The notes beneath the pieces are model-generated. The model was not told where the DNA came from. It worked only from the letters and a program-made list of their open reading frames with translations, and ran no database searches. This document shows, piece by piece, positions 17,443-24,777 of a stretch of DNA of 46,000 nucleotides. The position numbers and the translations under genes are program-made. Location of the stretch: positions 1-46,000 of the forward strand of contig CALLZN010000212.1 in assembly GCA_937858895.1 (NCBI GenBank), given 5' to 3'. The DNA comes from an uncultured bacterium. Its GTDB lineage: Bacteria > Planctomycetota > UBA1135 > GCA-002748355. The stretch's first letter is position 1. Every line of letters starts with the position of its first letter.

Positions 17443-18165
17443 ATGCGTGGCGCGGTCATCAGCGCGGCTTTGCTCGGAGCTGTCGGGCTCGCGCTCACGA
17501 TGTGTGCGTGCGAGAACAAGCCAACCGTCACGGAGCCCAGGCCTGACGACATTGTCCTACAGGTCGGGCCAGTCCGACTGAGCGACGGAGATCTCCATCG
17601 CTTCGTCGCTTGGGCAAAGCGGCTCGACCCGGCGCTCTCGCCGGCGCAGATTCGTCGCGTCACGGTGACGGACTACTACATCCCCTACTTCGTCGCGCGC
17701 GGCCTCGCGGGGACTGAGAACGTCGCACGGGCCAAGGCCGCGGCCGAGGCCTTTCATGGCGAGCTCGTGGCGGCTGGCGGCGGCTTCGAGGCGTTCCGCT
17801 TGATCGCCGAAAAGCGCGGGGCAAAGCTCGACGACAACACGGAATACTTGCGCCCGTTCAACACGCTGTCGTTGTCGATGTCGGTCGCGGCCTTCGAAAC
17901 ACCGCTCGGTGGCTACAGCGATGTCATCGCCTCGACGGTCGGTTTCTCGGTCCTTGGCGTCGTCGACGAGAAGTTCGACGGCATCCTGCGGCGCCGCCTG
18001 CTCATGGCCTCCTTCCCTTACGACACGTCGCCGAGCTTCGGCGCGCTCGTCAAAAAGGCGAGCGTCGAGATGGTGAAGGAGCGCGCATTCGTGCATCCGC
18101 GCTATCGTGGTGACTTCGAAAGTGTCTTCCGGAATCGTTCCGAAGACTGGCCGCCACCAAACTGA
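17443..18165 (+). CDS. Putative lipoprotein resembling a SurA/PrsA-type peptidyl-prolyl isomerase
   Basis: A 240-residue exported protein. The N terminus (GAVISAALLGAVGLALTMCAC) is a signal peptide with a poor lipobox; Cys23 (after MCA) is the likeliest lipid site. Residues about 38-110 (VGPVRLSDGDLHRF...) recall the SurA N-terminal chaperone fold. Residues about 120-180 (FRLIAEKRGAKL, NTLSLSMSVAAFETPLGGYSDVIASTVGFSVLGVVDEK) follow the parvulin plan, with a typical G-x-S-x-V-x-S-x-x-G-F end. Some parvulin active-site residues are not obvious, so it may be a chaperone rather than an enzyme. GTG 17434 is an alternative start overlapping the previous gene. The next gene starts 11 bases on. Confidence 0.65.
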   Translation: MRGAVISAALLGAVGLALTMCACENKPTVTEPRPDDIVLQVGPVRLSDGDLHRFVAWAKRLDPALSPAQIRRVTVTDYYIPYFVARGLAGTENVARAKAAAEAFHGELVAAGGGFEAFRLIAEKRGAKLDDNTEYLRPFNTLSLSMSVAAFETPLGGYSDVIASTVGFSVLGVVDEKFDGILRRRLLMASFPYDTSPSFGALVKKASVEMVKERAFVHPRYRGDFESVFRNRSEDWPPPN

Positions 18166-18176
18166 CCGGAAGATTC

Positions 18177-19076
18177 ATGAAAGCGACGAAGACCCTGCGC
18201 TTCGCCCTCTTGGCCGCCCTCGTGTCGGCCACCACGACCGTTCGCGCCCAAGGTGGCGAGCCGGATGCCAAGGAGCCGCACTCCAAAGAGAAAGAGAAGG
18301 TCGCGGCCGAGAAAATCGCCTGGCCTGATATCAAGCCGATCCGGCTCAGCATGGCGAAGGACAAGATCCCGCAGCTGATCCACAAGAACGAGGCGGCTCG
18401 GGCAAAGGCTCGTGAGACCATCGTCGGCTATGGCGCTGGCTGTGCGCCGGTCCTCCTCGAGGCCCTCAAGCCCACGCAAAAACCAGAGTTGCTCTCAGCC
18501 CTCGCGGAGATCTTGGACGGCTTCGTCGAGAGCAAGCACGCCCCGCTCCTCATCGAGGCCTGGACCGGCACCAATGAAGTGCGCGACCTCTACATCATCT
18601 CGTCGGTGCGCCGCTTCGGCGTCGAGGGTCAGCAGGCCTTCTTCGAGAAGGCCCTCGTCCATGGCGACGCTCGCATCCGCGAGCTCGCGACCTACAGCCT
18701 TGCGCAGCTTGGCGACGTCAAGGCCTTGCACCCGCTCCTCTTGCTGACGCGCGACGCATGGGATGACAAGAACTACCAGATCCGCGAGTGCTTGCCCAAG
18801 CTCAAGGGCGACGCGGCGACCAAGTGGTTGATCACGAAGCTCAATGAAGGCGCGATCGCGGATCGCATCGCGATCTTGCGTCTGCTGCACGGGGTCGGCA
18901 CCAAAGACTGCGCGCCGACAGTCGGGCGCTTGCTCGACGACAGCTCGCACTTGATTCGTGCCGAGGCTGTCAACGCGCTGCGCGGCATCATGGACGGCGC
19001 CCCCCCGTTCAAGAAGCTCTCCGTGTTCCAGGCCATCGAGGAGATCAAAAAGTGGAAGGCGCGAGTCGGGTCATGA
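18177..19076 (+). CDS. Secreted HEAT-repeat-like protein
   Basis: A 299-residue protein with a signal peptide (MKATKTLRFALLAALVSATTTVRAQ). A charged Lys/Glu linker (30-50) and a helical solenoid follow. The repeat units are seen as PVLLEALKPTQKPELLSALAEILDG, IRELATYSLAQLGDVKALHPLLLL, IRECLPKLKGDAATKWLITKL and IRAEAVNALRGI, each an antiparallel helix pair as in HEAT/PBS-lyase repeats. Such solenoids scaffold protein-protein contacts, here in the periplasm. The stop overlaps the ATG of the next gene (ATGA), so the two products are made together. Confidence 0.75.
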   Translation: MKATKTLRFALLAALVSATTTVRAQGGEPDAKEPHSKEKEKVAAEKIAWPDIKPIRLSMAKDKIPQLIHKNEAARAKARETIVGYGAGCAPVLLEALKPTQKPELLSALAEILDGFVESKHAPLLIEAWTGTNEVRDLYIISSVRRFGVEGQQAFFEKALVHGDARIRELATYSLAQLGDVKALHPLLLLTRDAWDDKNYQIRECLPKLKGDAATKWLITKLNEGAIADRIAILRLLHGVGTKDCAPTVGRLLDDSSHLIRAEAVNALRGIMDGAPPFKKLSVFQAIEEIKKWKARVGS

Positions 19077-20329
19077 AGTCCTTCATGGATCTATTCATTT
19101 CTCACTGTCTGGCGATCTTCGTCGCCATGTCGCTGGCCGACGAGGGTCGCAGCCAAGGTGGTAAGAGCGATAAATGGCGTATTGATCCCTACACGAAGAA
19201 TGATCCGGCGGCGATGGAGAAGGCCGGCTATGTCCGCTTTCATCCTATGCCGTTCGGTGAGCAAGCCGGTGTCGAAGTATCGACGGAGAAGATCGAGGAG
19301 GAGCTCGGCGACGCCAAGGTCCGCTGGGTCGAGACTGCGCACTTCCGCATCGGATCGACGCTTCCGGCCTTCTTGATCCCGGCGTCCGAGCGCAAGATCA
19401 AGCTCAAGATCGAGGCCGAGCTCGAGCGCCTCGCTAAAAAGCTCCCCAACGTCAACACCAAGGTGCGAAGGCTCGATCCTTGGTTGCGGCTGCACCTCTA
19501 CGCGATGCGCTGCGAAGAGACCTACGCCAAGTTCATGGAGCGCGCAGGCGTGACCGAGGCTTCGTTCCCCAAGGAGCCGAACACCCTCGCGCCGGACGGC
19601 AAGTATTGGGGGCAGGGCCCCTATCTCGGACAGCACGGCAAGTACTTGGTGCTCATCTTCGAGAAGCAGAGCGACTTCTCGCGCTACCTGGCGATGTTCA
19701 TCGGCAAGCAACAGGCCTTCGCGCAGCGCTGGAACTTCAAGAACGTCGGCTCGCTGATCATCACGACATCGACCGAGCTCGAGGAGGGGCGGCTCAAGCA
19801 CGACACCTCGCTGCACTGCCACGTTGTTTGGAACATCGTGCACAACATGATCTCGGGCTACCGCTTCTACTCCTACGACCTGCCGGTTTGGTTCACCGAA
19901 GGCACTGCACACTGGTGGGCCAAGGAGGTCGACGAAGAGCGCGCCCTCGACTTCGACCAGAACGAGTCGGCACGCGCCGACATGCTGAACACGGGCATTT
20001 GGCAACCCAAGGTTCGCCAGTGGCTCGACAACAAGAAGACACGCCCGGTGTCCGAGATCTTGGGTCTGCGCGACTACGGGCAGTTGACCAAGTACGACCA
20101 CGTCAAGTGCTGGTCACTCATCGACTGGATGATGGCCCAGGGCAATGAGAAGTGGAGCAAGTACATCAACTCCGTGAAGGGCTACATCGATCCCAAGACG
20201 GGGCTCGCGACCGCGAGCGAAGTGCTGAACCTGCAACGTCAAGGTTTGCGCGATGCCTACGACGTGAGTCCGCCCATGCTCGAAGAGAAGTGGCGCGCCT
20301 GGGTCCTCGAGACCTACGCGGAGAAATGA
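19073..20329 (+). CDS. Secreted peptidase-MA-like protein with degenerate zinc motif
   Basis: A 418-residue protein. The start ATG 19073 overlaps the previous stop as ATGA; the signal peptide is weak (FISHCLAIFVAMSLADEGRSQ). The central part resembles the DUF1570 / peptidase MA family common in Planctomycetota: a long helical region, then a site where HExxH is expected, then EGTAHWW about 19 residues later. Here the first site reads VVWNIVHNM, so His and Glu are Trp253 and Asn254 while the second His (257) and distal Glu276 remain. It is therefore probably not an active metalloprotease, or it uses another metal set. It is followed by the barrel gene with another ATGA overlap. Confidence 0.65.
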   Translation: MKSFMDLFISHCLAIFVAMSLADEGRSQGGKSDKWRIDPYTKNDPAAMEKAGYVRFHPMPFGEQAGVEVSTEKIEEELGDAKVRWVETAHFRIGSTLPAFLIPASERKIKLKIEAELERLAKKLPNVNTKVRRLDPWLRLHLYAMRCEETYAKFMERAGVTEASFPKEPNTLAPDGKYWGQGPYLGQHGKYLVLIFEKQSDFSRYLAMFIGKQQAFAQRWNFKNVGSLIITTSTELEEGRLKHDTSLHCHVVWNIVHNMISGYRFYSYDLPVWFTEGTAHWWAKEVDEERALDFDQNESARADMLNTGIWQPKVRQWLDNKKTRPVSEILGLRDYGQLTKYDHVKCWSLIDWMMAQGNEKWSKYINSVKGYIDPKTGLATASEVLNLQRQGLRDAYDVSPPMLEEKWRAWVLETYAEK

Positions 20330-21177
20330 TCCGCGTGAAACGCAACATCTCCAGCATCCTTCGTGGCGCCCTCATCGTCGTCGCCATTCTCCACACCGCG
20401 ACCTCGTGCAGCGTCGTTGCCTTCCCCGAGAAGGCCTCGTTCTCGTTCACTCCGGTCTACGGCACGCTCACGATGGACGGCAGCGCCAAGATGGAGAGCG
20501 GGTCGGTCACGAGCGGAAAGACCCGCAACGGCCCCAACGACCTCGAGAACGCGCTCAACGTCGCCGATCGCGACACCGGTGTCGGCGCTACCCTCGGTTA
20601 CGGCGACGGCTTTGCCGGGGTCGAGTTCGGCTTCTTGCGCTACGAGCAACGCGCCTTCGACACGACGGGGCGGCTCGAGAACGACTTCGGTTCGCTGCTC
20701 AAAGACGATGCGGTCTCGTCCGACATCCTCTTCCAGCAGTGGACCCTCGAGTACTTGGTCCGCCTCGTGGACTTGGAACTCAGCGACAAGGTCGACTTCG
20801 CCTTCGCCGCGGGTGTCGGTGTTCACCACAACTCGCTGCGCTTCCAGGCGGAGACCCCGCTCGCGTCGACGCCGAGCAGCGTGTCGCTGAGCATGCAGGA
20901 CGGCGGCATGCCGATGTTGCGGAGCCGCGCCGACGTGACCTGGAAGCGTTTGCGTGGACGCATCGACTTCGGCTACAGCGACGGGCATTGGCGCAACATC
21001 GACGGTCGCGTTGCCGACTTCGAAGTCTCAGCGGCTTACTCGGTCACGCGCGATGTGCGCGCCTTCGCTTCTTGGCGGCGCTACGACTTGCCGTTCGCGG
21101 GCGGCAAGAACGGCCTCGACTACGAGTTCGACGCCCAGCTCGAGGGCTTCTACTTCGGGCTCGAACTGCGCTTCTGA
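20326..21177 (+). CDS. Putative outer-membrane beta-barrel protein
   Basis: A 283-residue exported protein. The N terminus (ISSILRGALIVVAILHTATSC) is a signal peptide, perhaps with lipidation at Cys28. The rest is built of alternating strands separated by short turns (GVGATLGYGDGFAGVEFGFLRYEQ, DFAFAAGVGVHHNSLRF, GRIDFGYSDGHW, VRAFASWRRYDLPF). It ends FYFGLELRF with a terminal Phe, the classical outer-membrane assembly signal. I count about eight to ten possible strands, matching small barrels. It is the last gene of the five-gene operon, starting by ATGA overlap, and its role is unknown. The PPIase-like lipoprotein of the same operon could help to fold it. Confidence 0.72.
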   Translation: MIRVKRNISSILRGALIVVAILHTATSCSVVAFPEKASFSFTPVYGTLTMDGSAKMESGSVTSGKTRNGPNDLENALNVADRDTGVGATLGYGDGFAGVEFGFLRYEQRAFDTTGRLENDFGSLLKDDAVSSDILFQQWTLEYLVRLVDLELSDKVDFAFAAGVGVHHNSLRFQAETPLASTPSSVSLSMQDGGMPMLRSRADVTWKRLRGRIDFGYSDGHWRNIDGRVADFEVSAAYSVTRDVRAFASWRRYDLPFAGGKNGLDYEFDAQLEGFYFGLELRF

Positions 21178-21201
21178 GCGCCGCTCCGCAGCTTCTATCC
21201 G

Positions 21202-23226
21202 TCAGCGGCCGACTTGGATGCGCAAGGCATCCGAAGTCACGAAGCCCTGGAGGTTCGCGTCCGGCGCGATGACGAGCCACTGCGCCGTGAAGATGCCGCC
21301 GACCAGCGACGCCACATTGGGAATGGGCAAGGTATCCGTCGCCGTGCCGTTCGCCGAGACGAAGATCACCGTCGGCAGCGCCAGCGGATTGAAAAAGACC
21401 ACAGAGCCCGATCCGCCAACCAAGTCGAGGTCGTAGAGCGGCGCAGCCTCGCCAAGCCCGAAGACCACGATCGCGGCGAGCGCCGGCACGCCGGTTCGAC
21501 CGCGCGCGTCCTTGACGCCGAGCAGGACGTTCGAGCCGATGCGCGCGTGGTCCGTCAGGATGTCGACGCGCGGCCGCATGCCGGAGCGATCCCCGAAGCC
21601 TCCGGTGCCGAAGCTCCGCGTGCTGCCTTCGATCCGAAACTCGTCGGCGCCAAGGTCGGCCCTCTGCACGATGCGCAGGTCACCTTCGAAGTCGCGCGCC
21701 GGCGGATTCGCGATCGCCGGATCGCCAGCATCGATGCACGGCGAGGACGGCGTGAGCTTGTACTGCGGCCGCGCAAGCCTTGGGTCCGCGAAAACGTTGC
21801 CGACGCCGCCGTGCAGCGTTGTCTTCGACAGGGTCCACTCGACGAGCTGCCCGACACCACGCACGAGCTCAGGCTGGAAGCCATTGTCGAGGACACAGTG
21901 ATCGAAGCCCGCCGAGCTGACCTGACTCGTGTTCACAGCCGCAGTCTGCACGTGGTCGGCGATCGTCAAGAAGCGCCCACGCAGGCTGCCAGCTCCCGAC
22001 GCCACGATCCCGACACCTGCGTTCTTCACGATTCGCGAGTTCTCGATGCGACAGCGCGCGCCAGCGCCGAGCTCGAAGCGCATCCCAACGCCCCTACTGC
22101 CCGCGCTGACCTCGCCGGTCGCCAAGAAGTCGAGCTGCCCCTCGTTCAGGCAACGCACCTGGTGATTGAGCGAACAGTTTTGGATGCGGTTGCCATCGAG
22201 CACGACCGTCCAGCGGCTCGCAGTGCTCGACGTGTCGTGCAAGAAGTCGAAGCCCGTCCCTTGGCTCTCGACGACGTTGCGCAAGAGGCTCAGCGTCGAG
22301 GCCCCCGCCACTGCCGACGAAGCGACGCTGAGCGCAGCCACATCGCCCAAGAAGCTACACTCTTCGACCTCGAGCTGGGCGGGCCCACTCACCGCGCAGG
22401 CCACGGCCGGCCGCGTGCTCGAGCGAAACGCCGAGCGCTCGACTTCGACGAGCTGCGGCAGCTGCGACGCGAGATCGGCGTGGATCGCACCGCCGCACGA
22501 CACGAAGCGGCTCGTGTCGACGTGCGTCGTGAGCACGGCCCCATCGCGCGAGCGTAGGCTCACAGCCTCGCTTGAAGCCGTGTCGAAGGTGCAACCCTGG
22601 ACGAGCAAGTCGACGCTCGCACGGCCGCGGACATCGGCGACGATGCCCGACTTCGTCGCAGCGAAGAGCGAGCGCAGTGCGTACAAGCGCGCTGCCCCAC
22701 CGACATAGTTGGCTCGCACGGCGGCCTGTGTTTGGCCATAAAACTGACAATTGGCGATGACGCACTGCAAGGGCGCGTTCGACGAACCGACACTGCCCAA
22801 GTCGACGCCAACCTCGCCGCCCGAGAAGCCCATCGAGTCGACGGCGTAGACCTCGGCGTTCACCGTCCCGGCGACCCGCACCAAGGTACGCTGTGCGCCC
22901 GGCACCAAACGTGGCGGCATGGCCCCGACGCCGATGAGGAAGATGCGGTCGCGCAACACAATCGTCGTGTCGACGACGTAGTCCTGAGCACCGGTCACGA
23001 GGACGCGATGCGTCACGTTGGCGGGCGGTGTCGGGACGTTCGACATCGCATAGGCAACGGTTCGCCACGGAGAGATCGCGGTCCCACCGCTGGCCGTGTC
23101 ACGCCCCGTCAAGCCATCGACATAAAAGTCCGTCGCCGAGGCAACGCGCGGAGCAACGAAGAGCAGCAGCGACAGAACAAGCGCGCCGCGCGTGCGCAGC
23201 GCTGTGGATCGGGCGGGACGTCCCAT
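21202..23226 (-). CDS. Secreted right-handed beta-helix protein with planctomycete C-terminal module
   Basis: A 674-residue protein. Signal peptide (ALVLSLLLFVAPRVASA), then a DUF1565-like opening (FYVDGLTGRDTASGGTAISPWRTVAYA). Then a parallel beta-helix (about 110-470) of short rungs such as LLVQGCTFDTASSEAVSLRS, VEVERSAFRSSTRPAVACAV and CRIENSRIVKNAGVGIV. SPCIDAGDP and DFEGDLR close the helix, as in many such proteins. The last 130 residues (from SFGTGGFGD) carry LPIPNVASLVGGIFTAQW, the module of the small proteins at 2211 and 2883. Such proteins often bind or cut polysaccharides, but no catalytic set is evident. It lies 45 bases downstream of glpK and may be co-transcribed. Confidence 0.82.
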   Translation of the reverse strand: MGRPARSTALRTRGALVLSLLLFVAPRVASATDFYVDGLTGRDTASGGTAISPWRTVAYAMSNVPTPPANVTHRVLVTGAQDYVVDTTIVLRDRIFLIGVGAMPPRLVPGAQRTLVRVAGTVNAEVYAVDSMGFSGGEVGVDLGSVGSSNAPLQCVIANCQFYGQTQAAVRANYVGGAARLYALRSLFAATKSGIVADVRGRASVDLLVQGCTFDTASSEAVSLRSRDGAVLTTHVDTSRFVSCGGAIHADLASQLPQLVEVERSAFRSSTRPAVACAVSGPAQLEVEECSFLGDVAALSVASSAVAGASTLSLLRNVVESQGTGFDFLHDTSSTASRWTVVLDGNRIQNCSLNHQVRCLNEGQLDFLATGEVSAGSRGVGMRFELGAGARCRIENSRIVKNAGVGIVASGAGSLRGRFLTIADHVQTAAVNTSQVSSAGFDHCVLDNGFQPELVRGVGQLVEWTLSKTTLHGGVGNVFADPRLARPQYKLTPSSPCIDAGDPAIANPPARDFEGDLRIVQRADLGADEFRIEGSTRSFGTGGFGDRSGMRPRVDILTDHARIGSNVLLGVKDARGRTGVPALAAIVVFGLGEAAPLYDLDLVGGSGSVVFFNPLALPTVIFVSANGTATDTLPIPNVASLVGGIFTAQWLVIAPDANLQGFVTSDALRIQVGR

Positions 23227-23271
23227 TCGCTCTAGCCTAAACCTTTTCGCGCGCTCCGATACAGAAGTCGA

Positions 23272-24777
23272 TCAAGCGTGCTCGACTGCCACAGCGAAGC
23301 GTCGCAGGTGTTCTTGCACCAGCTGGTCATCCATCTGAGGACGGAAGCTCACGGCCTTCACAGCGAGGTCCACCGAGCGCCGCCGCACCTCCTCCGTCCC
23401 CGAAAAGACGCCGACAGCGAGGCCAGCGAGGCAGGCGGCGCCACAGACCGTCGCCTCCAGCATGGCTGGACGCACGACGCGGACACCGACAAGGTCAGCA
23501 AAGAACTGCATCATCCAGTCGCTCGCAGCAGCACCGCCGTCGACCAGCACTTGTCGAATGCCGTGGCCGGCGTCTTGCTCCATGGCCCGCAAGACATCGA
23601 TGTTTTGCAGGACGATGCCCTCCAGGACTGCGCGGGCGATGTGCGCCTTGGTCGTCGCGCGCGTGAGCCCCGACAAGAGCCCGCGCGCATCGGGCCGCCA
23701 GTGCGGCGCGCCGAGACCAGCGAAAGCCGGCACGAAGCTCACGCCGCCAGCGTCCTCGACGCTCGCGGCCAGCGCGTCGACATCGCTCGCTTTTCCGATG
23801 ATGCCGAGGCCATCGCGTAGCCACGTGATAGCGGCGCCGGCGATGAAGGCCGATCCTTCGAGGGCGTAGGTCGTGGTATCACCGAGCTTCCACGCAAGCG
23901 TCGTGATGAGGCCATGGGTCGATGGCACAGGCGTCGCACCGGTGTTCATCAACAAGAAGGCGCCGGTGCCGAACGTGCACTTGACCTCGCCACGTTCGAA
24001 GCAAGCCTGGCCGAAGAGCGCCGCATGCTGGTCGCCCGCGATCCCCGCGATCGGCAAGCCATCCGGTAGGCCGGGGAAGCCGCGCGTCACACCGACCACT
24101 TCGGACGACGCGACGATGCGCGGCAAGATCGAACGCGGCACGCGGAAGATGTCGCAGAGCTCGTCCGACCACTCCAAGGCCTCGAGGTCCATGAGAGATG
24201 TCCGCGAAGCGTTCGTCGCGTCGGTCACGTGCAGGGCCCCGCCGCTGAGTTCGTGCACGAGCCACGAGTCGATCGTGCCGGCCGCGAGCTTGCCAGCCTC
24301 CGCCGCCGCGCGGTGGCCGCGCTCGTCGAGAAGCCATTCGAGCTTGGTTGCCGAAAAGTACGGATCGATCGGCAGACCAGCAAGGGCGCGCACGCGGGGA
24401 CCGAGGCCTGTTTCGATGCGCGCTGTACAAGCAGCGCTCGTGCGCCGGTCTTGCCAGACGATGGCACGCTCGATCGCTTGGCCAGACGCGCGGTCCCAGA
24501 GCACGACCGTCTCTCGTTGATTCGTGATGCCGACCACGGCGATCGCGCCGACATCGAAGCGCGGGTCCTGCTCGGCCCGCGCGAGCGCCTCGGCCAGGGC
24601 TTCGTGCAGCGAACGCCGCACCTCGTCGAGGTCGTGCTCGACGTGACCGGGTTGCGGGTAGTGCTGAGGGAAGTCGCGGTAGCCAGAACCGAGGACGTCG
24701 AGGTCCGCATCGAAGACATAGACCCGTGTCCCGGTCGTGCCTTGATCGATCGCGAGCAAGACGTCCTTCTTGGTCAT
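23272..24777 (-). CDS. glpK: Glycerol kinase
   Basis: A 501-residue FGGY-family kinase of normal length that converts glycerol plus ATP to glycerol 3-phosphate in the cytoplasm. Signature segments are present: AIDQGTTGTRVYVFD at the N terminus, NQRETVVLWDR, VWQDRRT, YFSATKLEWLL, DATNASRTSLMDL and the nucleotide loop GEVKCTFGTGAFLLMNTG. The ATG overlaps the stop of lptD by four bases, and no glpF or glpD is near. Glycerol 3-phosphate feeds phospholipid synthesis, which may explain a link to envelope genes, but the arrangement is unusual. Confidence 0.96.
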   Translation of the reverse strand: MTKKDVLLAIDQGTTGTRVYVFDADLDVLGSGYRDFPQHYPQPGHVEHDLDEVRRSLHEALAEALARAEQDPRFDVGAIAVVGITNQRETVVLWDRASGQAIERAIVWQDRRTSAACTARIETGLGPRVRALAGLPIDPYFSATKLEWLLDERGHRAAAEAGKLAAGTIDSWLVHELSGGALHVTDATNASRTSLMDLEALEWSDELCDIFRVPRSILPRIVASSEVVGVTRGFPGLPDGLPIAGIAGDQHAALFGQACFERGEVKCTFGTGAFLLMNTGATPVPSTHGLITTLAWKLGDTTTYALEGSAFIAGAAITWLRDGLGIIGKASDVDALAASVEDAGGVSFVPAFAGLGAPHWRPDARGLLSGLTRATTKAHIARAVLEGIVLQNIDVLRAMEQDAGHGIRQVLVDGGAAASDWMMQFFADLVGVRVVRPAMLEATVCGAACLAGLAVGVFSGTEEVRRRSVDLAVKAVSFRPQMDDQLVQEHLRRFAVAVEHA

